From Berberis thunbergii (Eukaryota; Streptophyta; Magnoliopsida; Ranunculales; Berberidaceae): a DNA stretch of 64,000 nt. The notes below the pieces were generated by a model. The model was not told the origin of the DNA. It worked only from the letters and a program-made list of their open reading frames with translations, and did not search any database. Shown here one piece after another: positions 48,044-60,448 of the stretch (its first letter is position 1; each line of letters begins with the position of its first letter). Made by a program: the position numbers and the translations under genes. Location of the stretch: NCBI GenBank assembly GCA_003290165.1, contig QNQO01010698.1, positions 30,810 through 94,809 of the forward strand. Reading direction: 5' to 3'.

Positions 48044-49847
48044 TGATATACACATAATTATGACATATAATATCTTCTAATTTATATTTGTTTGTATTTC
48101 GAATATCATATTTTATTCTAATTATATTCGTTTTTATGGTTTTACAAGAGTTGGAACTTAAATGATGAAATCGCAGTAGTTCGATGAGTTTGGAAGAAAT
48201 TGCTTGAAGTGGGGCGAATGGTGAAGTCAATGATAGAGCCCAAGCTCAAAAATTGACCTAAAAACTCAAATCCTCATTTGTCTTAACCGAAACCAAGCCC
48301 AACCTAAACTGGAGAAAGAAAACGGATCAAGGGGGGCTCCTGCGCAGGTGTCCAACGGCTCAGATCATATGGGAGGAAAGAGGTTTTTGGCCGAATTTTT
48401 TTTAAAATAAAATCGGGATTTCAAATCCATATGATCTGAGCCATTGGATTTTGAGACGCTTGCGCAGGAGCTCATCATGCCCGGTGTGCGCAGGAGCCCC
48501 CCTCAATCCAGAGAAAACCCTATTTAACCTCTCTTTCACGCCTTTTTTTCTCTATTTTCTGGCAGCCACCCTTCTCTCCCTTTTCCATCTGGCCTTCTTT
48601 GCTCATCACACCCTCTTGCTGGCGATTCTCGCCTCTGTCAACCATCAACCATCAACCATCAACAAACATCACGTCATCTCGCCATGTTCACTTTCGTCTC
48701 CTTTCTCTGACAACAGGTTCGAACAAAACTAGTGACAGGTACGAACAAAACCAGTGAGAGATCGCACCCTCACCACCTCGCAACCGATTTCCCTCTCGCT
48801 TTTCTTTCTCAATCCAGCCATCACAAATCAAGCAACCATATTCCCTTCTCTTCCTCTACTTCATCTCGCAATAGGCACACAACATCAGCGTTGAGCCTCT
48901 CGTCGTTTCTGTCGCACAAAGAAACCAGTGCAGACCGTCCTCCATATTCACGCCACCTCATCTCGTGCTGCCTCCTCGACCTCGCCCTCCTCCATTGACG
49001 CCCCTTCACCCAAACTCTCTTTATCTCTCCCTTCAACCAAAGCAACCAACAGAGCAAGAGCCAGAAGAGATCGCGGCAGCTCACTCGCGTCCCTATTTCC
49101 TCATTCTCCCCACCCATCTCTCCCTTTCACTCACCCCTCTATTTTTCTCTATCTCGCAGGGCACAGAGGAGCTTCGAAGCAACTCGTGGAAGAAGAAGAA
49201 GAAATTGGAGGGAGAAAAATGATTTTTTCAAATCAGGCTATTTGCATCCAGAATATTTACTATGTACCACTACAGTGCACTTGTAGCCATTATATGACGC
49301 GCGTTCGTGAGGTGCTGATAGATGATCTTGCAAGCTTAATAGCATTTTCTATTATTTTTCGATGCACTGTATAATATAATATTGAATTGACTTGCGAACA
49401 TGAGCATATTACTTATTTATATAACCGTTTAAGCCATATTACTGTTTACGCCATAGTTGTACCTTAAATAGACAATTAATACTAGAAATTTACACATTGG
49501 TTAAAGTGAGTCCATTACATTGATATTGGAGATAATAAAATATTGTTCGAATTCCATGAGATAATAATTAATATCAGTATAATTCCGTAAACACCCGTTG
49601 GATGATTCAAAAGACTTAGCATCTCTCTCTTTGACTCTTAACTCAAAATTTATTTGTTTTTCTATTTTTCATTAGTTTAGAAATTTATGATTATTGTAAC
49701 CCTTTTTCAAATTAGTTTAAATAGGTTGTAGTTTTCGACTGTGTCTTCAATCCTCTTGAGATCGGCCCATATTTAGACAACCATGCACTTGCGGTATAAC
49801 AATCATGTCAAATTAACTTATTAATTTAGGTTAGTAAAATCGCATTA
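48044..49847 (+). mobile_element. Athila-like LTR, left arm
   Basis: The LTR begins TGATATACACATA and ends at CGCATTA, just before the primer site. It is about 1.8 kb. It is homologous over its length to the inverted LTR at 60449-62231, with shared landmarks AAAAATTGACCTAAAAAC, CTATTTAACCT and AGACAATTAATACTAGA. It carries a private insert of about 180 bp at 48331-48502. Confidence 0.82.
48331..48502. mobile_element. Small foldback MITE inside the left Athila-like LTR
   Basis: The ends are GGGGGGCTCCTGCGCA and its complement TGCGCAGGAGCCCCCC. An inner pair CTCAGATCATATGG and CCATATGATCTGAG extends the foldback. The homologous LTR in the right arm lacks it: there, CTGGAGAAAG runs straight into CCTATTTAACC-type sequence. 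That provides an empty-site comparison. Confidence 0.78.
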
Positions 49848-49849
49848 AG

Positions 49850-49871
49850 TTTTTGGCGTTGTTTCCGAAAA
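49850..49871 (+). other. Decayed tRNA-Asp primer-binding site, left arm
   Basis: TTTTTGGCGTTGTTTCCGAA follows the LTR end. The Athila primer site is TGGCGCCGTTGCCGGGGA, so six of eighteen positions differ. The partner site in the right arm is better kept. Confidence 0.7.
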
Positions 49872-50776
49872 TTTTAATGGTACAATTGAAATTTACGATT
49901 TATTTTCACTGCTATATAAATTATGTATAATTTTATTTGTTTAGGAACAATGTTAGGAGTCGTTTGCTTATTTGTTTTTTTTTTTTTTTTTTATAGTTTG
50001 AGTTGTAATTACTTTTGCATTTGTTTTGCAGGCGGTCATACACATAGGAGCTCAAGTGGGAACGAAGTGAAGAATAGATGTCGTAAAACACAAACAGAAA
50101 AGGGAAAAATAACAAAGCAGAAAATACAAAAAAAAACATATATGTTGCATTGTGAATTTTCCTTTTCAGATTGCAATTTGCGTGAATACTCTCAGAAGTC
50201 GGCAAGCTATCAGGTGGACAATGTTTCTTATTGATGACAACTCGACTTCTAGCCGGCGTTGCAAGTAACCCAAAAGAGGCTCACGCCGAATGTAACTTCT
50301 CTCTACCACATTTGCACGCGTTTCTGTTGTGATCACTTGTGTTTTGGTTGGTTTAGGTAGCATTGCATGCAAATTTTGATTAGTGGCAGGATTGATTTGC
50401 AACTTCTGTGCCATCTTCTGTGGATAGGTTAACAAATATCTATTTTAAGGTCAGGAACCAAGCATTCACCGTTTAAAATTTGTACCAAGATAATTGTCTA
50501 GGACATGTTTGACGCTCATAGGGTTATTCTTTGGAAGTTTGAAAGCTTAAAATAGTCAAGTGAAGGAACATGTCCTATATGAGATTAGTTCTTCAACTGT
50601 CATTTCACTTTAAGCTGAAAAGTGACAAAAGAAGTAGAAACAATTTTCTAGTCGTAGATTGATAGGAAATTACCGTGCATATCTCACGATTAGGTAAATT
50701 GAATTGAATTTCAGCCCTGCAATAGTAACAAAACTCTAATGTCGTCTACTATTCATATTTTTTGTGCACCATTTAG

Positions 50777-52405
50777 GTGTCATCTAGGGTTTCATTGTTT
50801 TTTTTAGAGTTAGATCATTTTCATATAGAGGTTAGGCTTGCATTTAAAAAAAATCTTGAGACCAAAGAAATGGCTGAGGAGAAGACCTTTAAGGACTATT
50901 TCTCCCTTCTTTCCAACAGTGCCTCATCGTGCATTGTCTTACCTGAGACAACTGCAAATAGTTTTGAACTCAAACCATCCATTATCTATATTTTGCCTTC
51001 CTTTTATGGTTTTGAGAAAGAAGATATGTATCTTCATGTCAAAGAATTTCTTGACATCGGTGCTACCGTTAAGTACCAGAACTTTTTAGATGATTCGGTC
51101 TGTCTTCAGTTGTTTCCCTTTTATCAAAAAGATAAGGCGAAGTCATGGTTAATTCGTTAGAGACAAGATCCATCACAACTTGGGATGCATTCTCAAGAAA
51201 ATTTTTGTCAAAGTATTTTCCCATTCATAAAACGAATGCCCTCCGACGAGATATGTCTAATTTTCAACAAAAAGAGGACGAACATTTCTATGCATGCTGG
51301 AAAAGGTTCAATGAACTCATTGTTAAGTGTCTCCATTACGAATTTGAGAAGTGGTGTCTAGTTCAATACTTCCAAGACGGTTTAACCCCTCAAAACCGTT
51401 GTACTAATGAAAATGAGCGTTAATGAGATTTGGAGTTCTTTGTAACGCTTTCCGAAAATTCTCAACAATGAGATTATTCGATAAAGGATTTTGATAGGCG
51501 TAAGGGTGATATATATGAAGTTAGAGATACATCCGATCACTCCCCTTCTGTCTCGAAGCTAAAAATTGTTGTTATGACTATGACTTAGAAAATTTATGCA
51601 ATTTTGAATATGACTCAACCTACACATCCCACGATTGTTTCATTTGAGGTTTGTGTTGTATATTCGAGTCCTGGTCATTCTATAGTTGATTGTGATTTGA
51701 AAAATGATTATCATGCATACTATGATGAGCAAGTACATTCTGTTAATGTTATGCAGCGACCTGGTAATAATCCATAACCTAACTATTACAATCCAGGGGT
51801 GGCCAAACATCCAAATCTTTCCTGGGCTCAAGGCCCACACCAAGGGGGGACCTGTTGTTGTTTCCCAAGCTACTCAAGCCCTTAGCCCTGTGAGGCCTCG
51901 ACTTGTCAAAGTTCCTCCATCCAACACATTCATTTTAGAGGAAATAATTAGTCGTTTTATGCAGCTCATAGAAAATATATTTGAGCAGAATTCTAAGGAT
52001 ATATCAAAGTTGAAAGCCATGACTAAACACCAATCTCAAGCCATCAATAGCCTTGAGATAGCTATGAGTAAGATTACTCAGTCATTCCGTGAGAGAGAGC
52101 GATCAAGATTTCCTAGTCAACCCATTCCAAACCCAAATGGTCAATTCACAGTTGGTAGTACATCTGAGTCGTGCCATGAAGATATTCATGCTATTACTAT
52201 CCTTAGGAGTGGAAAATAGGTTGACAGTCAAGTACGAGTGCCCGATTCGAGTGTCGTTGCATCCTCATCTAAGTCAAAGCAGGTTGCATTTCCATTCGAC
52301 AAGGAGACTGACCAAACTCACATTCTAAAGATGTTCCTCTTGACTCTGATCCCATTCAAGCATCTTATTTGCCTAGGGCATTGTTTCCATCACGATTAGC
52401 TCTGA
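50777..52405 (+). pseudogene. Athila-like gag remnant, left arm
   Basis: The Retrotrans_gag pattern is visible. ILPSFYGFEKEDMYLHVKEF and LQLFPFYQKDKAKSWL lead into SITTWDAFSRKFLSKYFP after a one-base frameshift near 51150. Next comes EHFYACWKRFNELIVKC. A later piece (about 51930-52219) ends in AITILRSGK, the usual end of gag in plant Ty3 elements. Frameshifts and stops break it in several places. The element stops in an adenine run at about 52407-52420, where the right arm begins. No protease, RT or integrase follows. Confidence 0.82.
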
Positions 52406-52420
52406 CAAAAAAAAAAAAAT

Positions 52421-52725
52421 TTGGTACTTAAGGGTAGCATAGATGTCAAGAAATTCTTTGCTTAAAGATGCATATCTTCTTTTTTAAAACCATAAAAGGA
52501 GGGCAAAAGATGGATAATGGATGGTTTGAGTTCAAGACTATTTGTAGTTGTCTCAGGTAAGACAATGCACGACGGAGCATTGCTGGAAAGAGAGGAGTAG
52601 TCCTTAAAGGCGTTCTCCTTAGCCATCTCTTTGGTCTCAAGAATTTTTTTAAATGCAAGCCTAACCTCTATATGAAGATGACGTAACACTAAAAAAACTA
52701 AAAACAATGAAATCCTAAACGACAC
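52421..52725 (-). pseudogene. Athila-like gag start, right (inverted) arm
   Basis: On the minus strand the frame from 52725 includes LETKEMAKENAFKDY, SCIVLPETTTNSLELKPS and LLPSFYGFKKEDM, matching the first 60 or so residues of the left-arm gag at about 80 percent by eye. It stops soon after, at the arm junction. Confidence 0.85.
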
Positions 52726-53501
52726 CTAAATGATGCGCAATCAAGATGAATGATAGATGACCCTAGAGTTTGTTACTAATGCAGGGCTTAAATTAAATTC
52801 AATTTACCTAACCGTAAGAAAGGCACAATAATTTTCTATCAATTCGCTACTACATAATTGTTCCTACCTCTTTTGTCACTTTCCAGCTTTAAGTGAAATG
52901 CCAATTCAAAAACTATTCCCAAATAGGATATGTTCTTTCACTTGACTACTTTAAGCTTTCAAACTTACAAAGAGGGACCCTATGAGCTTCAAACTTGTCC
53001 TAGACAATTATCTTGCTACAAATTTTAAACAGCGAAGGCTTAGTTTCCTAACCCTAAAATAGATATTGGTTAACCTATCTGTGTGAGAATACGAAAGTTG
53101 CAAATAAATCCTGCCATTATTCAAATTTTGCATGCAGTGCTACCTAAAACAACCAAAACACAAATGATCACAACATAAACCACATGCAGATTAAGTGGGA
53201 AAAGTTACCTACGGCATGAACCTCTTTCAGGTTACGTGTGACGCCAACTAAACGTCAAGTTGTTGTCAATCAGAAGCATTGTCCACCTGACAACTCGCCG
53301 ACTTCTTAGAGTATCCACGCGTATCGTAATCTGAAAAAGAAAAATTCACAATGCAATATATATATGTATTTTTTTTATTTGTTTGCTTTGCTATTTTTCT
53401 CTTTCTATTTGTGTTTTACGATGCATATTCTTCACTTCGTTCCCACTTAAGCTCCTATGTGTATGACCGCCAACAAAACAAATGCAAAAGTAATTAAAAC
53501 T

Positions 53502-56500
53502 TGTTGCAGTCAAACTAGGATTGTGACTAGTCCAAGCGAGGAAGGATGTCTTTTTTGTTATGGAGTAGGATGTAGATTCCTTATTGGCATGGGTTTCCTA
53601 TCTAGTTTCAAATTGGGATACTATGTAATTGCTACATCTATATATAGAGGCTCATATCAATGAATAAGATAGCTATCTGTTTTCCTCCCTACTCTTGTTT
53701 TTTTGCTTTCTTTACATTACTTTCAACACGTTATTAGCACGAGCCCTAACCCTAGCAGCTATTAAGAAAAAATTCTCATGCGAACACCATTCACTGTTAG
53801 CAGCTTCATAAATTATTTTACTCGGAGCAGTGGTATCTCAAACCCAATTGGAATCATTAAATTACTGGTCTATCCTATCTGGGCTTTGGTATTGCATTCT
53901 CTGTAGGATTCTCTTAACTTGAGCAACTTCATATTCTTGTTTGCCAATCAGCCAAGTAAGATTAAAACTTTTGGTTTCATGTTGTTTTTCAGTAAAATAT
54001 AATTATTGATCATTCTAGTACATCTCATCTTTGTGGTTTATCAAACACAATCTTGTTATTTATGAGTCATATGGTTATGCATTTTGTTTGTGTTAGGTGT
54101 TGTATGTATGTATTAATATAGTGTCTTCAAGGAAATTAACAAGTTTACATTGCTATACCCATTCCTGTAATGTTTCTTACAAAGTTTATTAATGATACCC
54201 AACAAGGTTGATGAATATGCAAGGTAATAAGACACTTTGAACAAGACTGACGAGTATTTTGTTCAGGCTTAATAGAAAATGCATGACAGTCGTGTCATAT
54301 GCAAAAACACTGTTACTTAAACCACAAACCTCAGACTTATATCTTTATAAACTTGTTTTATATTGATTGATGATTACAGGAGACACCTCATGGGTTATGA
54401 TGTTTTAGTCTGTTTGAATCCTGTTTCTGAGAGTGAAGTCATTAGTTGCGTGAACTTCTATTGCACCTTTGTGGTAATTGCATGAACTTATTTGGAATTT
54501 ACGCCCTTTCCTGACAATGAAACGAATATTTACTGTATATCCACTTTTACTAATATGACGTTCTTAATTTGTTTTTGCATGAATAAGAATAGACTGTTGT
54601 GAATTAATTTAAATTCCAATGGGGGTTCGCATTTGCTCCGAACTATGGCAGTTCGTGAAGCTTGAACTATGGTATTCGCTCCGAACTATGGCAATTCGTG
54701 TAGCGTTGAACGATGACCGTTCACGACCATTGTTTGAAAATTCGAGTTTCATTCTAATCCAGTTCCATGGATATCTGTTTCTTGGAAGCATTGGCTCAGA
54801 AACACTAATTTTGTTCAATTTGCATTGTGCAGGACGTGTCAAACTTAAACAAACTCGTCTTTGATCAGTTGGATACTACGGGTCGCGATTACTTCAGATG
54901 GGTTCATGATGTGAAGAACCATTAGATCGCGAAAGGGATCATTCAGTGATCTAGGGACTCGATCCAGATGCGCTAGTACAGATGACTAGCAAAGACAAAG
55001 ACAAAGCCAAGGCCTTGATCCTAATAAAGAAGCACATAGATTAGGCACTGCAGATCGAGTACCTGGTTGAAACTGACCCAAGGACTCTGTTGGTCGTGCT
55101 GGAAAAGCGTTTTGGGAACGTCCAGGATGCAACTCCCCGAATTGCGCAAGAGATGGCATAATCTCCGCTTCTCAGACTTCAAGTCCGCTTCGGAATACAA
55201 TTCGGAAGCTCTCAGCATCAAGTCGATGATGCGATTCTATGATATGGACATCACAGATGATGAGCTGCTTGAGAAGACACTCTCCACCTTCCCGATCGAC
55301 GCCCTCATGCTACAAAAGCAATATCGAGAAGATATAAGAGTCGGTCGTATCACGAGGTTCCACCAACTCATTAGTGCGTTAGTCATTGTTGAAAAACATG
55401 ACAATATCCTCGTGAAAAACCATAATTCACGGCCGGTTGGGACCAAGGCTGCACATGAGGCAAATTATGCAAAATCCTCAAAGCGAGGACAACGCGAGCA
55501 TGATCCTAAGGATAAGGATCAACGATTCATACGTCGAGGTCCATATGATCGGCCAGCGCAGGAAGGAAATCAACGCAATAGAGCGCGTGACAACACATAG
55601 GACCAGGGCGGCCGTCGTGCCAGGAGAGGAGGCGTCGGCCATGGTGGCGGTGCCAGACAACAGGACGACCATGGTGGCCGAGGTACCGGGGCGGGTACAT
55701 TTTCCAATTCTCAAGCAAGGAACTCCAACCAGGGACCCAAGTACGATGATGCTTGTTTTTGGTGTGGGGCTACTGATCATTGGGGTAAAGTTTATAAGGC
55801 TCCGAAGGCTATTGCGGATGCATACAAGGCGTTGAAGGAAGGGCGATAAGCCCACCTTATTGAAGGCAATGATGAGGACGTCGAGGATTTTACATCCGAC
55901 AAAAATACGGACATGGATGCTGCCGAGTTTTGTAATTAGACCTCTTGTAATTTTCATGGAATATTTGTAATGGTGTAAGCCAAGTTTTTTTAGCTTTATG
56001 GATAAACTAAACTTTGGATGAATTTTGGATTAGAATTCGAAATTGCGAATGTATCGTTGGCCATTTGCGATTTGAATAAATTTGTTATTTATTCACTCAA
56101 TATTATTTCAACTATTATTTCAACTTTGGGTTTATAATATTGACTAGGAATGGACTTTGGAGAATTGTATTGTCTGGCAGATAGTGCGACAATGCACACC
56201 ATTCTCCGACATATGCAAATTTTTTTGGAGATGTTGCCTACTCATTCCTCTGTGATAACATTGGCAGGTCCACTCAACCTGATCCAAGGCCATGGGAAGG
56301 CCCAATTTTTGTTACCAAACGACACTTGTTTTACCATCACAGAGGCCCTAATGCTCCAAGGGCTGGTCTGACCCTTCATAGTTTTAGGGACATTCGCGCC
56401 AACGATTTTCATAAGGAAATGTGTCGTGAAAATGGGCAAGAATATCTTTGCATTACCTCTAATGATTGCGAGCGAAAGCGCATCTTAGAAAAGTTATCGT

Positions 56501-59500
56501 GTCTCTCAAGTGGGCTTTACACCACGACTATTCGAGCTATTGAATCCAATAATGTTATAAGAGAGGATCTCTTGGATTCAGACACGTATTGGCTTTGGCG
56601 CGGTAGATTAGGACATCCTGGTCGTGATTTGATGATCTGTATCCTCAAAACTTCTCACGGACATCCATTCATTCGAGCTACCCGAAGCACTAAAAGGAAT
56701 CCGCTCCGATTGACCAACGCTGGTCCACGGGGTGCTACCGCCGTTGCTGCCGCACCAAGGGGTGCCGCCATGTACGCAGCTCGCTCGTTCTGCAAAGCCT
56801 GTTCATTGGGAAAATTAGGACTGTGATCGTCCTATGCAAAGATTTCTAAAGAGTCCATCCCATTTTTACAGCGAATTCAATGGGATATTTGTGGACTTAT
56901 CCAACCAACTTGCGGACTATTCAGATATTTTATGGTGTTGGTTGATGCGTCGACACACTGGTCACATATCACACTACTGTCCACCCGAAATGTTGCATAT
57001 GCTAAACTCTTGGCCCAAATTATTCGGTTGAGGGCTCACCACTCGGATTACCCTATTAAGTCAATTCGAATCGATAATGCTGGAGAGTTTACATCAAAAA
57101 TATTCGATGATTATTGCATGTCCATTGGGATTGATGTTGAACATCCGGTTCCCCATGTTCACACCCAAAACGGTCTCGCGGAAGCCACCATCAAGAAGTT
57201 GCAGATGGTCGCTCGGACGTTGGTTATGCGGACCAACCTGCCTATATTCGCATGGGGCTATGCAATTTTGCACGCAGCAATGTTACTCCGTTTGAGGCCG
57301 GTTACCACCCAACCATTCTTTGCGTCACAGCTGGTGACTGGGTAAGAACCTAATATTTCGTACTTACGCATTTTTGGGTGTGCGGTTTATGTGTCAATTG
57401 CGCCGCCACAATGTACCAAGATGGGGCCTCAACGAAGGATAGATATATATGTGGGATATGATACACCATCAATTATTGCTACTTGGAACCCTTGACAGGC
57501 GATCTCTTTACCGTATGATTTGCGGATTATCACTTTGATGAGACAATCTTCCAGTCGTTAGGGGGAGATAAGAACATTAACGTTCAATAGGAACGACATG
57601 AATTTTCGTGGTCTGTCCTCACTTTGTCTCATCTTGATCCCCGAACCGCACAGTCCGAGAGTGAGGTGCGGTGAATTCTTGATTTTCATAGCGTAGCAAA
57701 TAAGTTGCCAGATGCTTTCACTGATATCGCAAAAGTGATGAGATCACATATACCTGCAGCAAATGTGCTTGCAATGATTGACGTACCCACCACAGGACGT
57801 TGTGCCGCCACCCATGACGAAAACGGTGCGTGTGGTACCCTGGCGGCTAACCAGTCATTTGATCCCGCGAGAAAGCGCGGTAGACCATTGGGTTCGATGG
57901 ATTCTCATCCTCGGAAGAGGACTCAGACGACACAAACCAATCCATATGACATCGCTATCTTGATCAAACCATCCCATGAGAATATCCCGGACTATGGATA
58001 TGTCTGAAAGGAGTCATCGTTGGGTGACCCCTCAACGTTGGTACCTACTCCCGATAATAGATAAATCTTGGTCAATTATGCATGCATAGATGGGACATGG
58101 AATCGAAATGAGATCATCATCGATGATGTATTTGCATACTCGGTTGCGCGCGAAATCATAGCTTGCGATGATATCAGACCTCACTCCGTTGAAGAGTGTC
58201 AACATAAAGCTGACTGGCCAAAATGGAAAGATGTGATCCAGGCTAAATTGGATTCCCTAACAAAATTGAAGGTGTTTGAGCCCGTCGGATTTAAATGGGT
58301 ATTTGTTAGGAAACGTATTAAGAAAAACGAGATTGTGAGATATAAGGCTCGTCTCGTGGCACAAGGTTTTTCTCAACGCCTTGGGATCGATTACGGGGAG
58401 ACGCATTCTTCCGTAATGGACGTAATAACGTTCCCCTACCTTGTTAGTTTTGTAGTTTCCGAAAAACTGAATATGCAGCTTATGGATGTGGTTACGACAT
58501 GTCTCTAGGAGGATCTAGATACAAAAATATATATGAAAGTCCCGGATGGACTTCGTTTGCCCGAATCAAGTAGCTCTAAACCACGAAGCACATTTTCTAT
58601 CAGATTGAAACGTTCACTTTACAGATTGAAACAATCCGGATGGATGCGGTATAACAAAAGAAGTGAATACTTGATCGGAAAGGGATACATAAACAATTAG
58701 TTATGCCCATGCGTGTTCATTAAGATAACAAATTTCGGGTTTGCTATTGTTGCGGTTTATGTCGATGACATGAATTTGGTTGGAACTCTAGAGGAGTTAA
58801 AGGAAACCGCTGAGCACCTGAAGTCTGAATTCAATATGAAGAATCTTGGAAAAACCCGATTTTTCCTCGGATTGGAGATCGATCACCGTGTCGATGGGAT
58901 TATGATTCACCAATCGGGCTATATTCAGAAATTATTAAGGCACTTTAATGAGAATAAAGCTAACCCTTGTAGCACTCCCATGATCGTCCGAAGTCTGGAT
59001 CCGAAGAAAGATCCATTCCGTCCCAAGGAGGAGGACGAGGCATTACTTGAGGCAGAGGTGCCCTACCTAAGTGCAATAGGCGCATTATTGTACTTAGCGC
59101 AATGCACAAGACTGGACATCTCATTCATTGTAAACTTGTTGGCTCGATTTAGTTCTGCGCCGACATGTCGCCATTGGACTGGCATTAAAGACATATTTTG
59201 ATACTTAAGAGGTATGATAGATATGGGCTTGTTTCCCTACAGAGAGAGATCAAAATCGGACGCTGATCCTCACGAAGTGGGAAAAATTCCCAAAAACCGA
59301 CGGCAGTGCCACATTTCCCACCACCGGCCGCCGGTGAATGTGATGTCGCTCACTTTGGTCAGACTCCAAGTGATGTCTTTACATGTTTTGTTTGCTGATG
59401 CCGGATATCTTTCTGACCCGCACAAAGGACGTTCATAAACGGGTTAGGTCTTTACCATGGGGAATACAACAATATCTTGGAGGTCGACAAAGCAGACTCT

Positions 59501-60308
59501 TGTTGCTACTTCTTCGAATCATGTAGAGATTATTGCTCTTCATGAAACAGTTTGTGAATGTGTATGGTTGAGATCCATAATTAGGCATATTCAAATTACT
59601 TGTGGTTTGAAGTCAATCATAGATGAACCTATGTGCATTTACGAGGATAATGCCGCTTGCATTGAACAAATGAAGTTAGGTTACATCAAAGGCGACAATA
59701 CTAAACATATACCGCCAAAGTTCTTCTATAATCAGCAGCAACAATGCTCCTGAAGAATGAAGTAAAAGAGGTTAGATCTGATGACAATGTGGCAGATCTT
59801 TTCACGAAAGCTTTACCGAAAACAACTTTCGAGAAACATGTACGTAGTATCGGACTGCGTAAATTGTCTGATCTCCCTTGATTGTTGGTATCAGGGGGAT
59901 ATGTTGGCATCAAGGGGAGACGTTGGCATCAGGGGAAGATTTGATACGCAACAAAGATTTTCTCGAAACGTTTACTTCATTTTCAAGGAAAGGACATGTT
60001 GTACTCTTTTTCTTTCGACCAAGGTTATTTTTTTCCGTTGGGTTTTTGTTACTTGGCAAGGCTTTAACGAGACAACATGGCATGCGTCATCAACGTAACT
60101 TCGCGTTTGAATGTCACAAGGAGGAGTGTTGCAGTCAAACTAGGATTGTGTGACTAGTCCAAACAAGGAAGGATATCTTCTTTGTTATGGAGTAGGATTT
60201 AGATTCCTTATTGACATAGGTTTCCTATCTCGTTTCAAATTAGGATAATATGTAATTGTTATTTTTATATATAGAGGCTCATATCAATGAATAAGATAAC
60301 TCTCAACA
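53502..60308 (+). mobile_element. Second Ty1/copia retrotransposon, 6.8 kb, decayed
   Basis: The left LTR (53502-53728) begins TGTTGCAGTC and ends TTTCAACA. The right LTR (60127-60308) begins alike and ends CTCTCAACA, lacking about 45 bp near its end. A perfect 5-bp target duplication AAACT flanks the element (53497-53501 and 60309-60313). The primer region reads CGTTATTAGCACGAGC and the purine tract is AAGGAGGAG. Removing the element joins the leader of the right Athila-like arm exactly. LTR divergence is much larger than in the first copia element, so this insertion is older. Confidence 0.93.
54837..59900 (+). pseudogene. Copia gag-pol remnant of the second element
   Basis: Domains follow the normal copia order. 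Gag (about 54837-55600) starts LNKLVFDQLDTTGRDYFRWV, and a zinc knuckle CFWCGATDHW lies near 55755. The protease has a substituted DSAT motif (near 56170) in place of DTGA, and GAG-pre-integrase has GRLGHPGRDLM. The integrase core (about 56930-57345) keeps RIDNAGEFTS and HTQNGLAEATIKK. The reverse transcriptase (about 58200-59200) keeps YVDD, and RNase H remnants (about 59457-59900) include the acidic YEDNAACI. Several frameshifts and stops separate the pieces. The copy cannot encode a working polyprotein. Confidence 0.9.
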
Positions 60309-60448
60309 AAACTTAAATTATAAAAAACAAATGACTCATAACACTGTTCCTAAACAAAAAAAAAATTATATCTAATCTATAAACTAGTGAAAATAAACCC
60401 TAGATTTCGATTGTACCGTTAAAATCATCGGTAAAGGCGCCAAAAACT
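60309..60448 (-). other. Leader and primer site of the right Athila-like arm
   Basis: On the minus strand the primer site near 60447-60427 reads TTTTTGGCGCCTTTACCGAT, four mismatches from the tRNA-Asp site used by Athila elements. The leader continues across the copia insertion at 53501 down to 52726, matching the left-arm leader at about 49870-50770. Confidence 0.75.

Noticed and set aside
48451..49374. Ser/His/Pro-rich open frames in the Athila-like LTR, and their counterparts at 61225-61735
   Set aside because: They lie inside LTR sequence in both arms and are low-complexity; retroelement LTRs of this type do not encode proteins.
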